Source of the DNA: Shimia sagamensis
GTDB lineage: Bacteria; Pseudomonadota; Alphaproteobacteria; Rhodobacterales; Rhodobacteraceae
Reading direction: 5' to 3'
DNA: 64,000 nt
Assembly: GCF_900182745.1 (NCBI RefSeq)
Contig: NZ_FXTY01000010.1
Location: forward strand, 58,824-122,823
The notes below the pieces were generated by a model. It was not told the DNA's origin. It was given only the letters and a program-made list of their open reading frames with translations, and made no database searches. How positions within the stretch are numbered: the first letter of the stretch is position 1; each line of letters opens with the position of its first letter. Of the stretch, positions 18,650-27,516 are shown one piece after another. Both the position numbers and the translations under genes were made by a program.

Positions 18650-20008
18650 TCAGACTTTCTTTTGCAAGATAATTTCGACGCGCCGGTTGCGGGCGCGGCC
18701 TTCTTTGGTGGCGTTGTCCGCAATCGGGTCGGCGGCTGCTTTGCCTTCGGACGAGATCAGCTCCGCTGGCACACCAGCAGCGATCAGCATGTCGGCAATC
18801 GTTTTGGCGCGGGCCTCACTTAGACCTTGATTGGATTGGAAGGGGTTGCTGCGCTGCACAGGCACACTGTCCGTGTGCCCAACCACGCGGACCTGACCAA
18901 TAACCTCCTGATACTCGATGATGACGGCGGCCATTGTAGTGACAAGCTCGTTGTATTCCTGGTTCAGAACAGCCTTGGAGGAACGGAAAACTTCAGGGCT
19001 GGTAGCCTGCACAACCATAACTGCGACAGCGATATCCTCGCGACCGGTCAAAGCGCGTGCAGTGTCTTTAGGGGCGGCTTCAGCAAAGAGTGGCAGCAGC
19101 TCAAGAAGCACGGGGTTTGCTGCAACCGGCAGCACCGGTTCCTCGACAGTTTCGATGATCGGTCGGAATATGTCGGCGCGGTCAGGCGGGGGCAGAACTG
19201 AGGCCAAGGTATAGAGCTGTTCGCCTTTCGCGGACAGACGCATGCCAAGGCCAACATAAATCAGGGTTATCACCGCAATTCCAACCAGAGCGATGGACCA
19301 AAGCGGCACCACAAATCGTTTTGGTTCGTCAGCGGCCTCAACCCCTTGCCAGTGTGGGGCAAGGAGGGCGTCTTCTGCTTCGCGATCGCGCAGAAGGCGG
19401 GCCAATTGGCTGCGCATTTGGGATAATGCAGCGTCGCCACTGCCAGAGACTCGATGCTTGCCGCGAAACCCCAGTGAAAGGCAGAGAAACACGAGCTCCA
19501 GCAACTCGGGGTCTCGTTCCGGATATCGTATCAGGTCTTCGGCGAGGTCAAAGAACCGCTCTCCCGCATCGACGTTGCCATAAAGCGCTGCAACCAAGGG
19601 GTTTTGTGGCCAACCCGAGCTCACTCCCCAGGGCGTGTTGAGCGCCACATCGTCCAGTAGAGCGGCGACAAACCAAGCGCCCTGATCCGCCCGGGTCAGC
19701 GGCACGCCTGCAGAAACTGCGTTGTCGCGCGCATAGGTCAGATTGTCTTGCAGGCGGCCGCGCAGCATGTCCGGGGCTTCTGGTGCGGTGGCACGTTCCA
19801 GTTCTGGCGCGAGTCCCAGAAGCGGGGCGTAGGCTTTGACAAAAGGGTTGTCGTTGGCGCGGCTGTCGCGCAACCGAGCCTCAAGGCCAGGTCCGGTTGC
19901 ACGCGACTGTGATTGTGCCGCCGGGGTGGGGTGCGGGCTGCGCCGAACGGGTCGCACCCTTGTGCGGCCAGCGTCGTTTTCCAGTCCAAAGGGATCATCA
20001 CCATTCAT
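18650..20008 (-). CDS. tssL: T6SS membrane complex protein TssL with C-terminal OmpA domain
   Basis: 452 residues. A disordered N-terminus (DDPFGL, then GRTRVRP with Thr16) leads to the DotU domain (about 55-200, e.g. LDDVALNTPWG), a single TM (about 223-242, SIALVGIAVITLIYVGLG) and a periplasmic OmpA domain (about 325-452) with VVGHTDSVPVQ and RNRRVEI. It is the inner-membrane subunit that contacts the baseplate and, through the OmpA part, the cell wall. In Agrobacterium the T6SS kinase phosphorylates Thr14 of TssL and the FHA protein then binds it; Thr16 here is a plausible equivalent. It lies between tssK (4 bases) and tssM (4 bases). Confidence 0.95.
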   Translation of the reverse strand: MNGDDPFGLENDAGRTRVRPVRRSPHPTPAAQSQSRATGPGLEARLRDSRANDNPFVKAYAPLLGLAPELERATAPEAPDMLRGRLQDNLTYARDNAVSAGVPLTRADQGAWFVAALLDDVALNTPWGVSSGWPQNPLVAALYGNVDAGERFFDLAEDLIRYPERDPELLELVFLCLSLGFRGKHRVSGSGDAALSQMRSQLARLLRDREAEDALLAPHWQGVEAADEPKRFVVPLWSIALVGIAVITLIYVGLGMRLSAKGEQLYTLASVLPPPDRADIFRPIIETVEEPVLPVAANPVLLELLPLFAEAAPKDTARALTGREDIAVAVMVVQATSPEVFRSSKAVLNQEYNELVTTMAAVIIEYQEVIGQVRVVGHTDSVPVQRSNPFQSNQGLSEARAKTIADMLIAAGVPAELISSEGKAAADPIADNATKEGRARNRRVEIILQKKV

Positions 20009-20012
20009 AAGA

Positions 20013-21347
20013 TCACCGGTTCACCGCGTAACAATCAATTTCAGGTTCTTTCTCCAGCTGACCAGCAACCCCCAATACAAACCCAGGCGCTTCTGCCAGA
20101 GCTGCGAAGTGTTCTGAAGTGCGGTCAAGCTCAAGACAGAGGCGTTCGCCGTCATAGGGGATTTCGCGCGGCTGGCTGTTGAGTGGCTTAAGTGGGATAC
20201 CGGTCAGTTTTGAGGTCCACAGTTTGTCAAAGTCATCCGCCGCACCAACCGTGGCCTGATCTACAAAGATTTTGCGCAAAAGCGCATCTGAAATTTCGCC
20301 GCCAATACGCAGCACAATGCGGTTTTTCTTCAGCAAGGCTGGATTGTCGATGCGCACGGTCCAGATGTTGTCGGAGTGGCGGCTGACTTTAAGTGGCCGC
20401 GCTTTGGGTTCCACATGCTGAAGGCTCAACACAAAGGACCGCAGGGTTTCGGCCAGATCGGTAAAAGCCGGCTGTGGATCAAGGTGTTGATAGGGAGGGA
20501 TCTCGCCAAGGCGGCGGGATGAGGCCGCATAAGTGGCCAGTTGTCCGGCAATGCCTGAAAGCTCAAGGAAGAGCTGAGATGGGTGGACATTGTTCTGCTC
20601 GGCCAAGTGCGCAAGGCGCTGCCGGGCTCGATTGGCTGCTTCGAGAATGAGAAGGTTTTCCATCGAGGCGCCAGAGCCGCCCAGCACCATTGAGCCATGG
20701 GCTTCGCTCACACGATCCAAGCCAGTGACGAGCTCTTTGAGCAATTGAGAATACCAGTCTACGGCCTCAATGCGAATAGCGGGGGCAAGAAAAAACGGGT
20801 CAAATGCTACGGCTCCTTCGGCGGTGAGACCGTCGATGCGGGCAATTGGCAACGTGGTGTAGCCGGTGGTTTCTTCTCCCGGAAGGATCAGGCGCGGCGC
20901 TGTGCGAGCGACTTCTATGTCGGACGGTTCCGCGCCATTTCGCACGGCGTCTCGGGCCGTAATCATAGTGCCGCGCCAGCGCATACCGGAGGGCTCTGCA
21001 TGGGCCGGATCCATATCATTTGCGCCCGCCGCTTCGGCAGGCAGTGCGAGGTGCACCAGGCCAGAAACAGTATCGGCACTGACGCGCACTGGCGCGATCT
21101 GGCTGGTGTGGTGGGGAGCTGACAAAAAGGTGCCATCTGGCAGAATGCCGTCGGCTTGCAGTAGGGCGATTTGTCCGGCCTCGGCCGCCACCGGATCCAA
21201 TTGTAAAGCCACAAAACCGGAGGATTGCAGGGGGGCGGCGTCTACCGCGCGCCGCACCAACCACTCGGTATGGCGATCTTGTTGCTGAAAGTGCTGGGTG
21301 CGCAGGAACAGGCCTTCGGACCAGACAACCCTATTTCTGTCAGTCAT
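20013..21347 (-). CDS. tssK: T6SS baseplate protein TssK
   Basis: 444 residues matching the TssK family from the start: NRVVWSEGLFLRTQHFQQQDRH at residues 4-25, with later landmarks LVTGLDRVSEAHGS near 215 and RHSDNIWTVRIDNP near 325. TssK links the baseplate to the membrane complex and has a siphophage receptor-binding-protein fold. The length is usual. It sits between tssJ (11 bases) and tssL (4 bases). Confidence 0.95.
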   Translation of the reverse strand: MTDRNRVVWSEGLFLRTQHFQQQDRHTEWLVRRAVDAAPLQSSGFVALQLDPVAAEAGQIALLQADGILPDGTFLSAPHHTSQIAPVRVSADTVSGLVHLALPAEAAGANDMDPAHAEPSGMRWRGTMITARDAVRNGAEPSDIEVARTAPRLILPGEETTGYTTLPIARIDGLTAEGAVAFDPFFLAPAIRIEAVDWYSQLLKELVTGLDRVSEAHGSMVLGGSGASMENLLILEAANRARQRLAHLAEQNNVHPSQLFLELSGIAGQLATYAASSRRLGEIPPYQHLDPQPAFTDLAETLRSFVLSLQHVEPKARPLKVSRHSDNIWTVRIDNPALLKKNRIVLRIGGEISDALLRKIFVDQATVGAADDFDKLWTSKLTGIPLKPLNSQPREIPYDGERLCLELDRTSEHFAALAEAPGFVLGVAGQLEKEPEIDCYAVNR

Positions 21348-21358
21348 TCACGTGTCCT

Positions 21359-21811
21359 TTACACTGAAGTCAAAGAGATGCCGCCGGGGCCGACATTGAT
21401 CAAAACGCCTTGATTGCCTGTCGGAGCGTTGATTTTGGTGCGCACGGTTTTACCTGTCGGGTCCCGAAAGCCGCCGGTCACGCCAATCACAGCTGTGCCT
21501 GGCTGGATCGCGATTACCTTCTCACCCGAGCCGCCCGGTGCGAGAGTGATCTGATCGGTCCTGAGCAGTTCAGAGCCAAGTGCGGCAGACGGGTTTTGCA
21601 GAGCAAAGGCATCTGCGCTGTCAAAATTACCGGAGCTTGACATTTGTAGGATCGAAATGGTGACCGGGCGGTCGCTGCCATCGGGGCCGGGGTTCATGCC
21701 CGCTTGGCCCTGAGCCGCAACGGTGAGGGTGGCGGCGCCACCGCCCATGCAGGCTGTTAGAACAAGTCCGGCGGTGCCGGTGGCCAGAAAGCTGCGTCTT
21801 GAAAAATTCAT
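21359..21811 (-). CDS. tssJ: T6SS outer-membrane lipoprotein TssJ with Tat-like signal
   Basis: 150 residues. The signal reads SRRSFLATGTAGLVLTAC: a twin-arginine type motif followed by a lipobox (LTAC), giving an acylated Cys21. The mature part is rich in beta strands and contains a TssJ-like core (VTISILQMSSSGNFDSAD). It anchors TssM to the outer membrane. The ATG at 21811 gives the signal peptide at the N-terminus and adjoins the tagH stop; an upstream extension would overlap tagH. TssJ is normally described as a Sec-dependent lipoprotein, so the RR motif is noteworthy. Identity rests on position, size and lipobox more than on sequence. Confidence 0.82.
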   Translation of the reverse strand: MNFSRRSFLATGTAGLVLTACMGGGAATLTVAAQGQAGMNPGPDGSDRPVTISILQMSSSGNFDSADAFALQNPSAALGSELLRTDQITLAPGGSGEKVIAIQPGTAVIGVTGGFRDPTGKTVRTKINAPTGNQGVLINVGPGGISLTSV

Positions 21812-21812
21812 G

Positions 21813-23342
21813 TCACGATCTCCCTTGGTTTTCATATGCGTCTCTAAAATCCGCGCCAACTTCGCCGAGGAAACGCTCTTCTGCGGCGCGGGCAATTTCG
21901 CTATAGCGCTCCACGTACAGCTGCCACATCTTGGCACTTGAGCCGCCGGCGAGCAGTTTTTCCATCAGGCCAGCGTCCTGCATCTCGCGCTCGATCTCGT
22001 CCGGATCAAAACTGTCGATCATACGGCGCAGCGCGGTTTGCAGGGCTGTCCACGTGCGTACCTGATGGTCGTTCAAATCGCGGAACGCCCAGTTCACCGC
22101 GTCTTCTGGTGCAAGGTAGCCTTCGCCGCGTGGCTGAAGAAGAGCAGCCAATCCGTCTTCTGTTGTGGCGAGGAACTTGAGGGGGTTCACATTTGCGCTG
22201 GCGATGATGGTTTGGGCCACGCGTACGCGGTTTTTCTCCTCTGCACGGGTGCGCAGGAGGGCCATGACACCCTCGACCAACAAACGTAGACAACGACCGA
22301 TGCGTTCCATTTCCTCCTCGGTGTCCGCGGGTGGCATATGTGCAGGATCCAATCCCATGCCACGAAAAAATGCGGCGCGCAGTGCGGCGTCATTTGCGGT
22401 GGAAGCAGAAGGTATTTTTGCTGCGGTGGGCTGATGGTGGCTGGTTTCAGGCAAAGCAGATTGTGACTGTTCCAACTCTTGGCTGGAGGGCTGCGTGACG
22501 GTCCGAACAGGCTCTGGCTCCTGCACCGGTGGTATGCTTTGTGCCGCCGCTTCACCGCTGAGACCAAAAGGGTCGCTTGACAGCGGTGGGGCGGCAGCCT
22601 GAGGAGGTTGGCTCTCGGTGCCTTTGTGGGGCTCGCCACGGGTTCGGTTGCGGCCTGTGTCGGAGGCAACGTCAGGCTGCCAGAAATCGGTGTCAGCGGA
22701 GGGGACGGGTTTGGCGACGGGGGCGTCGCTGAAGTAGCTGCCAAATCCTTCGTTGTGGCTTGGGTCTTCACTTGGGGTCGACGATGTCGCGTGAAGGGCT
22801 CCGCGCAAATCGAGATCAAATGGGTCGTCTTGATCCAAAGGTCTGGGTGGGCGGGCCTCTTCTCGTTCTTGACCTTCGTCGCGGTTGTCCTCTCGCAGGC
22901 CAAAGGGATCAGGCAGGCTGTCCGGGCGTTTCTTCGGCGCGGGGGTGATTTCTTCAGAGCCGAACTCAAAGGAAAACACGCCGGCCCCGGAGCGGCCACG
23001 CGGTGTTTCTCCTTGTGCTTTTCGCACCGTCACCTCTTCGAGCCGCAGCACAAAATCGCCCAAACGCAGACGCATGCCCGCGTCAATGGGCACGGAGTTT
23101 CCAGCGCCCACTGGATTGGCAGCATTGTCGACATAAAGTCCGCCAGAGGAGGCGTCGGTGACCATTATGCGTCCGCTTTCCTCGGTGATGATGGCATGGC
23201 TGCGCGAGACAAATTGGTCGGGGTCATCAATTTGCCAATCGGCATCTGCGCCCCGGCCAATAACGAGGCGACCGCCAGCAAATTCTTTTTCGGAGACCAG
23301 CTGTGGGTGTGGTGCGTTTTCAAGAACAAACCTGAGTATCAT
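21813..23342 (-). CDS. tagH: T6SS FHA-domain protein TagH/Fha
   Basis: 509 residues: an N-terminal FHA domain (about 1-105) with VIGRGADADW and the phosphothreonine-contact segment FVSRSHAII, a long disordered acidic/proline-rich middle (about 110-320), and the C-terminal T6SS-FHA domain (about 325-509). The middle holds three DPF[GD]L motifs (PDPFGL, DDPFDL, SDPFGL), and the same short motif opens TssL (DDPFGL). FHA proteins bind phosphothreonine on kinase targets and promote T6SS assembly. It overlaps tssG by four bases. Confidence 0.93.
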   Translation of the reverse strand: MILRFVLENAPHPQLVSEKEFAGGRLVIGRGADADWQIDDPDQFVSRSHAIITEESGRIMVTDASSGGLYVDNAANPVGAGNSVPIDAGMRLRLGDFVLRLEEVTVRKAQGETPRGRSGAGVFSFEFGSEEITPAPKKRPDSLPDPFGLREDNRDEGQEREEARPPRPLDQDDPFDLDLRGALHATSSTPSEDPSHNEGFGSYFSDAPVAKPVPSADTDFWQPDVASDTGRNRTRGEPHKGTESQPPQAAAPPLSSDPFGLSGEAAAQSIPPVQEPEPVRTVTQPSSQELEQSQSALPETSHHQPTAAKIPSASTANDAALRAAFFRGMGLDPAHMPPADTEEEMERIGRCLRLLVEGVMALLRTRAEEKNRVRVAQTIIASANVNPLKFLATTEDGLAALLQPRGEGYLAPEDAVNWAFRDLNDHQVRTWTALQTALRRMIDSFDPDEIEREMQDAGLMEKLLAGGSSAKMWQLYVERYSEIARAAEERFLGEVGADFRDAYENQGRS

Positions 23343-24406
23343 CCGGCCAATCTCCTTGATGCGCTGTTGGCAGGGGCAGGGCGGTCTGCGAGGTCACTGA
23401 AAGCGAGGTCTTCGGCGCCCTTTGTGGACTCCGGCGCGAGCCAGCTGGTGCGGCCAAGTTGGCTGTTCCCCAATTGAGCGGCCGGCACTTCGCCTGCGGC
23501 CAAAACAAGCCGCAGCGAAAAGACGGTTTCGCGCCCAGCAGCAAACAGGACCGCATGATGCAGACGTTCCCAAGTCACAGAACTTTCAAGAAACTGCTTG
23601 AACTGCGCTTGCGTGAGTGGCCCTAGACGGATTTCCGCCTGATCCGCCCGATCAAAGAAACGGGCGCCCATGACCGCAGCGGTACCGAGACCAGCATGAG
23701 CCTGTCCCAGTCGCGATTGCAAATGTTTTGGAATGTCGACCCAGCGGCCAGTGAATTCCTCAAGTGAAACGGGCACGCCGACCACCGTTTCAAGAAAGGC
23801 AGTGAGCCGCTCCGGGCTGCGGGCCTGCAGTGCAAGCGAAGTGGCATGCCGCAATTTTGCGCCTTCAAGATGATGATCGAGGCTGACGGTGCCGGGCAAT
23901 CCTTGTCCCGCAAGTGAGCGCATCAGGGCGGTGACCCGACCGCCATCACCAAAGGCCACATGGATGTCGGCGCGTGCATCCGCCCAAGCCCGCCAATACA
24001 GCGCGATCACCCGATGCTGCAGCATATTGATAAAATCAAGAAAGGCTTTGTCCGCGGAGGCACCTTCGCCTTCGCCAGCAAACCAGCGATTGGACATGCG
24101 GGCCATGATCCACCGGGTCAGGTGCAGGGGCATCGGGCCCTCGGGGCCAATCAATCCAATCACATTGGTGTCGATCCGGGGGGGCGCTGTTTCCGATCCC
24201 GGAGCGAACGCATCGACGTCGCTGGCGGCAAAGCTCATGCGTGGCAACTGTCCTAGCCGTGCGGGCTCTTTGGAGGCGTCGCCGGCGCGCCCAAAACGTG
24301 CCGCTTCAGTTTCGAGCTGCCGTAACAATTCGAAGAAGTCCATGCGGCCTATTCTATTGGCCTGCACGTCTAAATCAGCGCGCGTTTGCCTGGCGTCATC
24401 GGCCAT
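23339..24406 (-). CDS. tssG: T6SS baseplate protein TssG
   Basis: 355 residues of the TssG family: MDFFELLRQLETE near residue 22, LGQLPRMSFAASDV near 50, GLIGPEGPMPLHLTRW near 84 and a C-terminal WERLHHAVLFAAG region. It forms the baseplate wedge with TssF and TssE. The start at 24406 lies inside the end of tssF (37-base overlap). An internal ATG at 24343 is possible, but family members have residues upstream of the DFFxxxRxLE block, so the longer form is preferred. Confidence 0.93.
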   Translation of the reverse strand: MADDARQTRADLDVQANRIGRMDFFELLRQLETEAARFGRAGDASKEPARLGQLPRMSFAASDVDAFAPGSETAPPRIDTNVIGLIGPEGPMPLHLTRWIMARMSNRWFAGEGEGASADKAFLDFINMLQHRVIALYWRAWADARADIHVAFGDGGRVTALMRSLAGQGLPGTVSLDHHLEGAKLRHATSLALQARSPERLTAFLETVVGVPVSLEEFTGRWVDIPKHLQSRLGQAHAGLGTAAVMGARFFDRADQAEIRLGPLTQAQFKQFLESSVTWERLHHAVLFAAGRETVFSLRLVLAAGEVPAAQLGNSQLGRTSWLAPESTKGAEDLAFSDLADRPAPANSASRRLAG

Positions 24407-26250
24407 GTCACCTCCGTCTGATTTTGGGAAAGTCGCGTGCGGGTGCGCACAAAGGAATTGATGCCGGTGTGGCGCGCAAACAGTTGGGCCAGCAAGGCCG
24501 ACAGTAACAGGCTGGATCCGCCGGAGAGCACGCCGTCATCGACCTCCAGCGTGATGTCGGTGCCGTGGCCAAAACAAATCGGGCCGGGGCGAGCGATGCG
24601 TTCAATCAGCCGCTCTGAAGTGACCCGGGTGATTGATTGTCCGTGGCGCGCCAGCTTGGGATCGCCGCGACCTGCGTACAGTTGAATGAGCGCGCGCAGG
24701 GGTTCGGCATTTTCCTCATCCACCGCGAGCGAGATGTGGTTCAGCGAGAGTTGCGAAATCCATCGCCATGTCAGATCATCCATGCGCTCCTCTCCGCCCA
24801 CACCCGAGGGAAGGGATGCACGCAGAGAGGGGCGGGGGCGCCGCATTGGGCGCAACAGTGTAACCCCGGTCACAGGATCGCCGGTTTCGACGCTCAGACG
24901 GGGGGTGTCATCCAAAATAGGCAAGTCGCGATTGGTACATAACGCCCGAATATCCACGCGGCGGACCGGTTTTACGCCTTTTCGGTGCGCCGGTATAGCC
25001 ACGGAAACATAGAGGTCATCCCCGGTGTAACTTGAGCGTGTCTGACCGCGCCGGAGCTCGTCGGTGTTGGGGCGACGGGGGCGACGCTCTGCGGCATAGA
25101 CATGTCCGCTGTCAGCTTGTTGTTCGACGGAAAACAACGGGGTGATTTGGGCTTGCGGACCTTGGACCTCGCCGTCCTCTACACGCATCAATCGGTAAAT
25201 TTCATAGTCCCACGCGCGGGTGCGGTCGGCGTGTACGATGTGGCTGGAACGGTGGGTTTTCAGATCCACCAGATTGCACTCATGTTCAAACAGGTTGACC
25301 AAGGGGGTGGCAAACAGGTGGAAATCGCCAGCCTTGATCTCGGCCAGTGAGGGATCGGATCGGCGCAGCAGAACAATCAGCTCCAGCTTGCGTTTTGACG
25401 TCTTGCGAACGGCGGAAGCCAGGTTCGTCAGGCGCGCAGCATAGAACCGCTCGGGCATCAGGAAGTATTCCCGCAACAGGCGGTAGCCTTCGAAAGAAGA
25501 CCGGACCCGTGGCAGCAACGCTTCACCGTCGGATATGCCGATCATTTGCGGGCTGGCCGTCTCAATAAAGGGGGCGGTTTTCGCTTCAGAGGGTCGGGCC
25601 AACACGGGGCCGCCAAAGCCGAAGAATGCGTCAAACAATGCACCACCGCGGCCGCTGGCACCATAGTAGATGTCCAGCTGATCCAGCGAGAGTTCAGCGA
25701 GGCTTCCGGCACCGCGGCGTTCCAAGTTGATTCGAATACCTGCCTCATGATTGCGCAGTAAAGTCTCGGAAACGCCTGCCTGCGCGAGCGCACCACGGTC
25801 TTGCAAAAACTCGGCGTCAGCGATCTTGATGGGCCATAAATGCACCGCTTGGCTGCTGGTATAGGTGGCGCGGGTCTGCAATCCTTCGCGCAACGAGGCG
25901 ATGAAGCGCGTGCCGCGTGCCATCACATGCCCATCGACCATGCGATCCACTTGAGGGCCGGGCTCGATTGTCGCCACCGTCATTGCGGGTGCCGGGCCGG
26001 CAAGATCGGGATAGAGCGCATCGAGAAGATTGCGCACATAGCGCGAACTTTCCCCATCCACCTTAAGCCGAGTGCGCGCCGAGAGATACGCCACACCTTC
26101 GAGCAGGCGTTCTACATAGGGATCAGGGCAAGGCACTGAATCGATGGAAAGATTGCCGGCCACATTGGGGTGCAAAGTGGCAAACTCCTTGGCCAGAGAC
26201 CGGATATGGCCCAATTCTTCTTCGTAGTACTCCAGAAAGGCCTGATCCAT
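24370..26250 (-). CDS. tssF: T6SS baseplate protein TssF
   Basis: 626 residues of the TssF family. It opens with the typical FLEYYEEELGHIRSLAKEFA and DPYVERLLEGVAYLSARTRLK (about 50-70); later parts include GRGGALFDAFFGFGG and, near the C-terminus, RHTGINSFVRTRTR. It is the largest wedge subunit of the T6SS baseplate. The start overlaps the tssE stop by one base, which implies coupled translation. Confidence 0.95.
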   Translation of the reverse strand: MDQAFLEYYEEELGHIRSLAKEFATLHPNVAGNLSIDSVPCPDPYVERLLEGVAYLSARTRLKVDGESSRYVRNLLDALYPDLAGPAPAMTVATIEPGPQVDRMVDGHVMARGTRFIASLREGLQTRATYTSSQAVHLWPIKIADAEFLQDRGALAQAGVSETLLRNHEAGIRINLERRGAGSLAELSLDQLDIYYGASGRGGALFDAFFGFGGPVLARPSEAKTAPFIETASPQMIGISDGEALLPRVRSSFEGYRLLREYFLMPERFYAARLTNLASAVRKTSKRKLELIVLLRRSDPSLAEIKAGDFHLFATPLVNLFEHECNLVDLKTHRSSHIVHADRTRAWDYEIYRLMRVEDGEVQGPQAQITPLFSVEQQADSGHVYAAERRPRRPNTDELRRGQTRSSYTGDDLYVSVAIPAHRKGVKPVRRVDIRALCTNRDLPILDDTPRLSVETGDPVTGVTLLRPMRRPRPSLRASLPSGVGGEERMDDLTWRWISQLSLNHISLAVDEENAEPLRALIQLYAGRGDPKLARHGQSITRVTSERLIERIARPGPICFGHGTDITLEVDDGVLSGGSSLLLSALLAQLFARHTGINSFVRTRTRLSQNQTEVTWPMTPGKRALI

Positions 26251-26975
26251 CAGTTGCCCTCCAGTTCGGTTGTGGCCTGGCCGCTGTCCAGATCAATGGC
26301 CGTGGATAGGCGCAGTCGTTCAGGTGCGGGCGACATCATCAGCAACCCGTCAATCTCGATGCGCATACCGGATTTGCCGCCCACCTTGACCTTCACGCGC
26401 AGGCTGTCAGGCCGCAAGCGGGGTTCAAAAACCGTGAGCACCTCGCGCAGCTCGCGGGCTAAAAGGTCGGTGTCAAAATCACTCCCAAGCTTGCCAGAGA
26501 AAGACGGTACGCCATAATTCACGACGGAGCGGCGCACCTCGGGAAAGTCCTCCAGAACATGCGATGGGCTGTCGTAATTACGTGCCTCTTTCTCGGTGAA
26601 CAAATAATCGGCCTCCAACCGTTCAATATTAAAGAGCATTTCAATGTCGCGCCGCACGGCTTCACGCAGCACCTCGGGGGTCACCACCACACCACCGTCC
26701 TGCAACCGTCTGAGCGCCGCCTGCCGTGACAATAACCGGTGCGCGAGAGCGCGGCTGTCATCATCCAGATCTGGATGTGCGGCAATGGCGCGAGCTTCTC
26801 CCGCGATCAGGGCATCAACAGCCGCGTCGTCGCCCTTGAGCACGCGAGACAACTCTTTGCGCAGCCCCTGGGTTTCTGCCAAAAGGCCCGGCAAATCATC
26901 GATAAGCCTGTCCCACAGCGAGGGCTGCACCGCCTCCTGCAGAGCTGCAGGAGGGCTGTCGTGATCAGCGACCAT
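26250..26975 (-). CDS. tssE: T6SS baseplate protein TssE (gp25-like), enlarged
   Basis: 241 residues against about 150-170 for most TssE proteins. The opening QPSLWDRLIDDLP and the later RRDIEMLFN, DFPEVRRSVVNYGVPSFSG and REVLTVFEPRL blocks are family hallmarks. The extra length is an insertion of about 70 mostly helical, charged residues between the first two blocks (about 30-110, including KGDDAAVDALIAGEARA). The gp25 core initiates sheath assembly. It lies between hcp (21 bases) and tssF. The insertion could be a contact surface specific to this system. Confidence 0.9.
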   Translation of the reverse strand: MVADHDSPPAALQEAVQPSLWDRLIDDLPGLLAETQGLRKELSRVLKGDDAAVDALIAGEARAIAAHPDLDDDSRALAHRLLSRQAALRRLQDGGVVVTPEVLREAVRRDIEMLFNIERLEADYLFTEKEARNYDSPSHVLEDFPEVRRSVVNYGVPSFSGKLGSDFDTDLLARELREVLTVFEPRLRPDSLRVKVKVGGKSGMRIEIDGLLMMSPAPERLRLSTAIDLDSGQATTELEGN

Positions 26976-26996
26976 TGCGTACGTCCTGAGTCAGAG

Positions 26997-27485
26997 CTAG
27001 ACCCCGGCTGCGATGTCGTAGGTGATTTCGTGTTCATCCCCGGCAGAGTGATCTTCTTCCTGCACGGTGTATTTGACGGTCACATTCTCAAACACGGCTC
27101 CCAGCACCTCTTCGACCAGCTGACCACCTTCATCTTCGCCGATACCAACCATCTCGAATTTGGAGATGGTGACATGTTCCATGGTGATGTGCAGATAGTC
27201 GATGTGGGCGTCACCGGAATCTTTGCGAAGGAAAAGTTCCCATTTGGCAAAGGACTTGCCCTGCATACAGGCCAAAGCCAGATAGGGTGAAGACGCGTCC
27301 AGATACTTTTTCATCAGAAGCGCGTCGACCTGTGCGCGAGCACGCGCCCGGCCTTTGCCAACTTGTGCCGCAGAGCCCTGTTCGATGTTCCACGCAATGT
27401 CATGAACATCAATTTGGTCTTCGTGATCGACCCTTTGGCTTTCGCCGGGAATCTCTTCGATACTCAGGTAACCTGTTAGTGCCAT
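26997..27485 (-). CDS. hcp: Hcp tube protein (TssD)
   Basis: 162 residues of the Hcp family, the inner tube expelled by the T6SS. Family features are GYLSIEEIPGES at the start, DVHDIAWNIEQ near residue 27, YLALACMQGKSF near 68, VTISKFEMVG near 107 and a closing beta strand FENVTVKYTVQ. It follows tssC after 31 bases containing a ribosome site and precedes tssE. No C-terminal extension is present, so it is a plain structural Hcp rather than an evolved effector. Confidence 0.95.
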   Translation of the reverse strand: MALTGYLSIEEIPGESQRVDHEDQIDVHDIAWNIEQGSAAQVGKGRARARAQVDALLMKKYLDASSPYLALACMQGKSFAKWELFLRKDSGDAHIDYLHITMEHVTISKFEMVGIGEDEGGQLVEEVLGAVFENVTVKYTVQEEDHSAGDEHEITYDIAAGV

Positions 27486-27516
27486 TTTGATTTCTCCAAT
27501 TTACTGGTTACGAAAA

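Noticed and set aside
22608..23477. 289-codon frame opposite tagH and tssG
   Set aside because: Antisense shadow; the - strand carries clear FHA and TssG coding.
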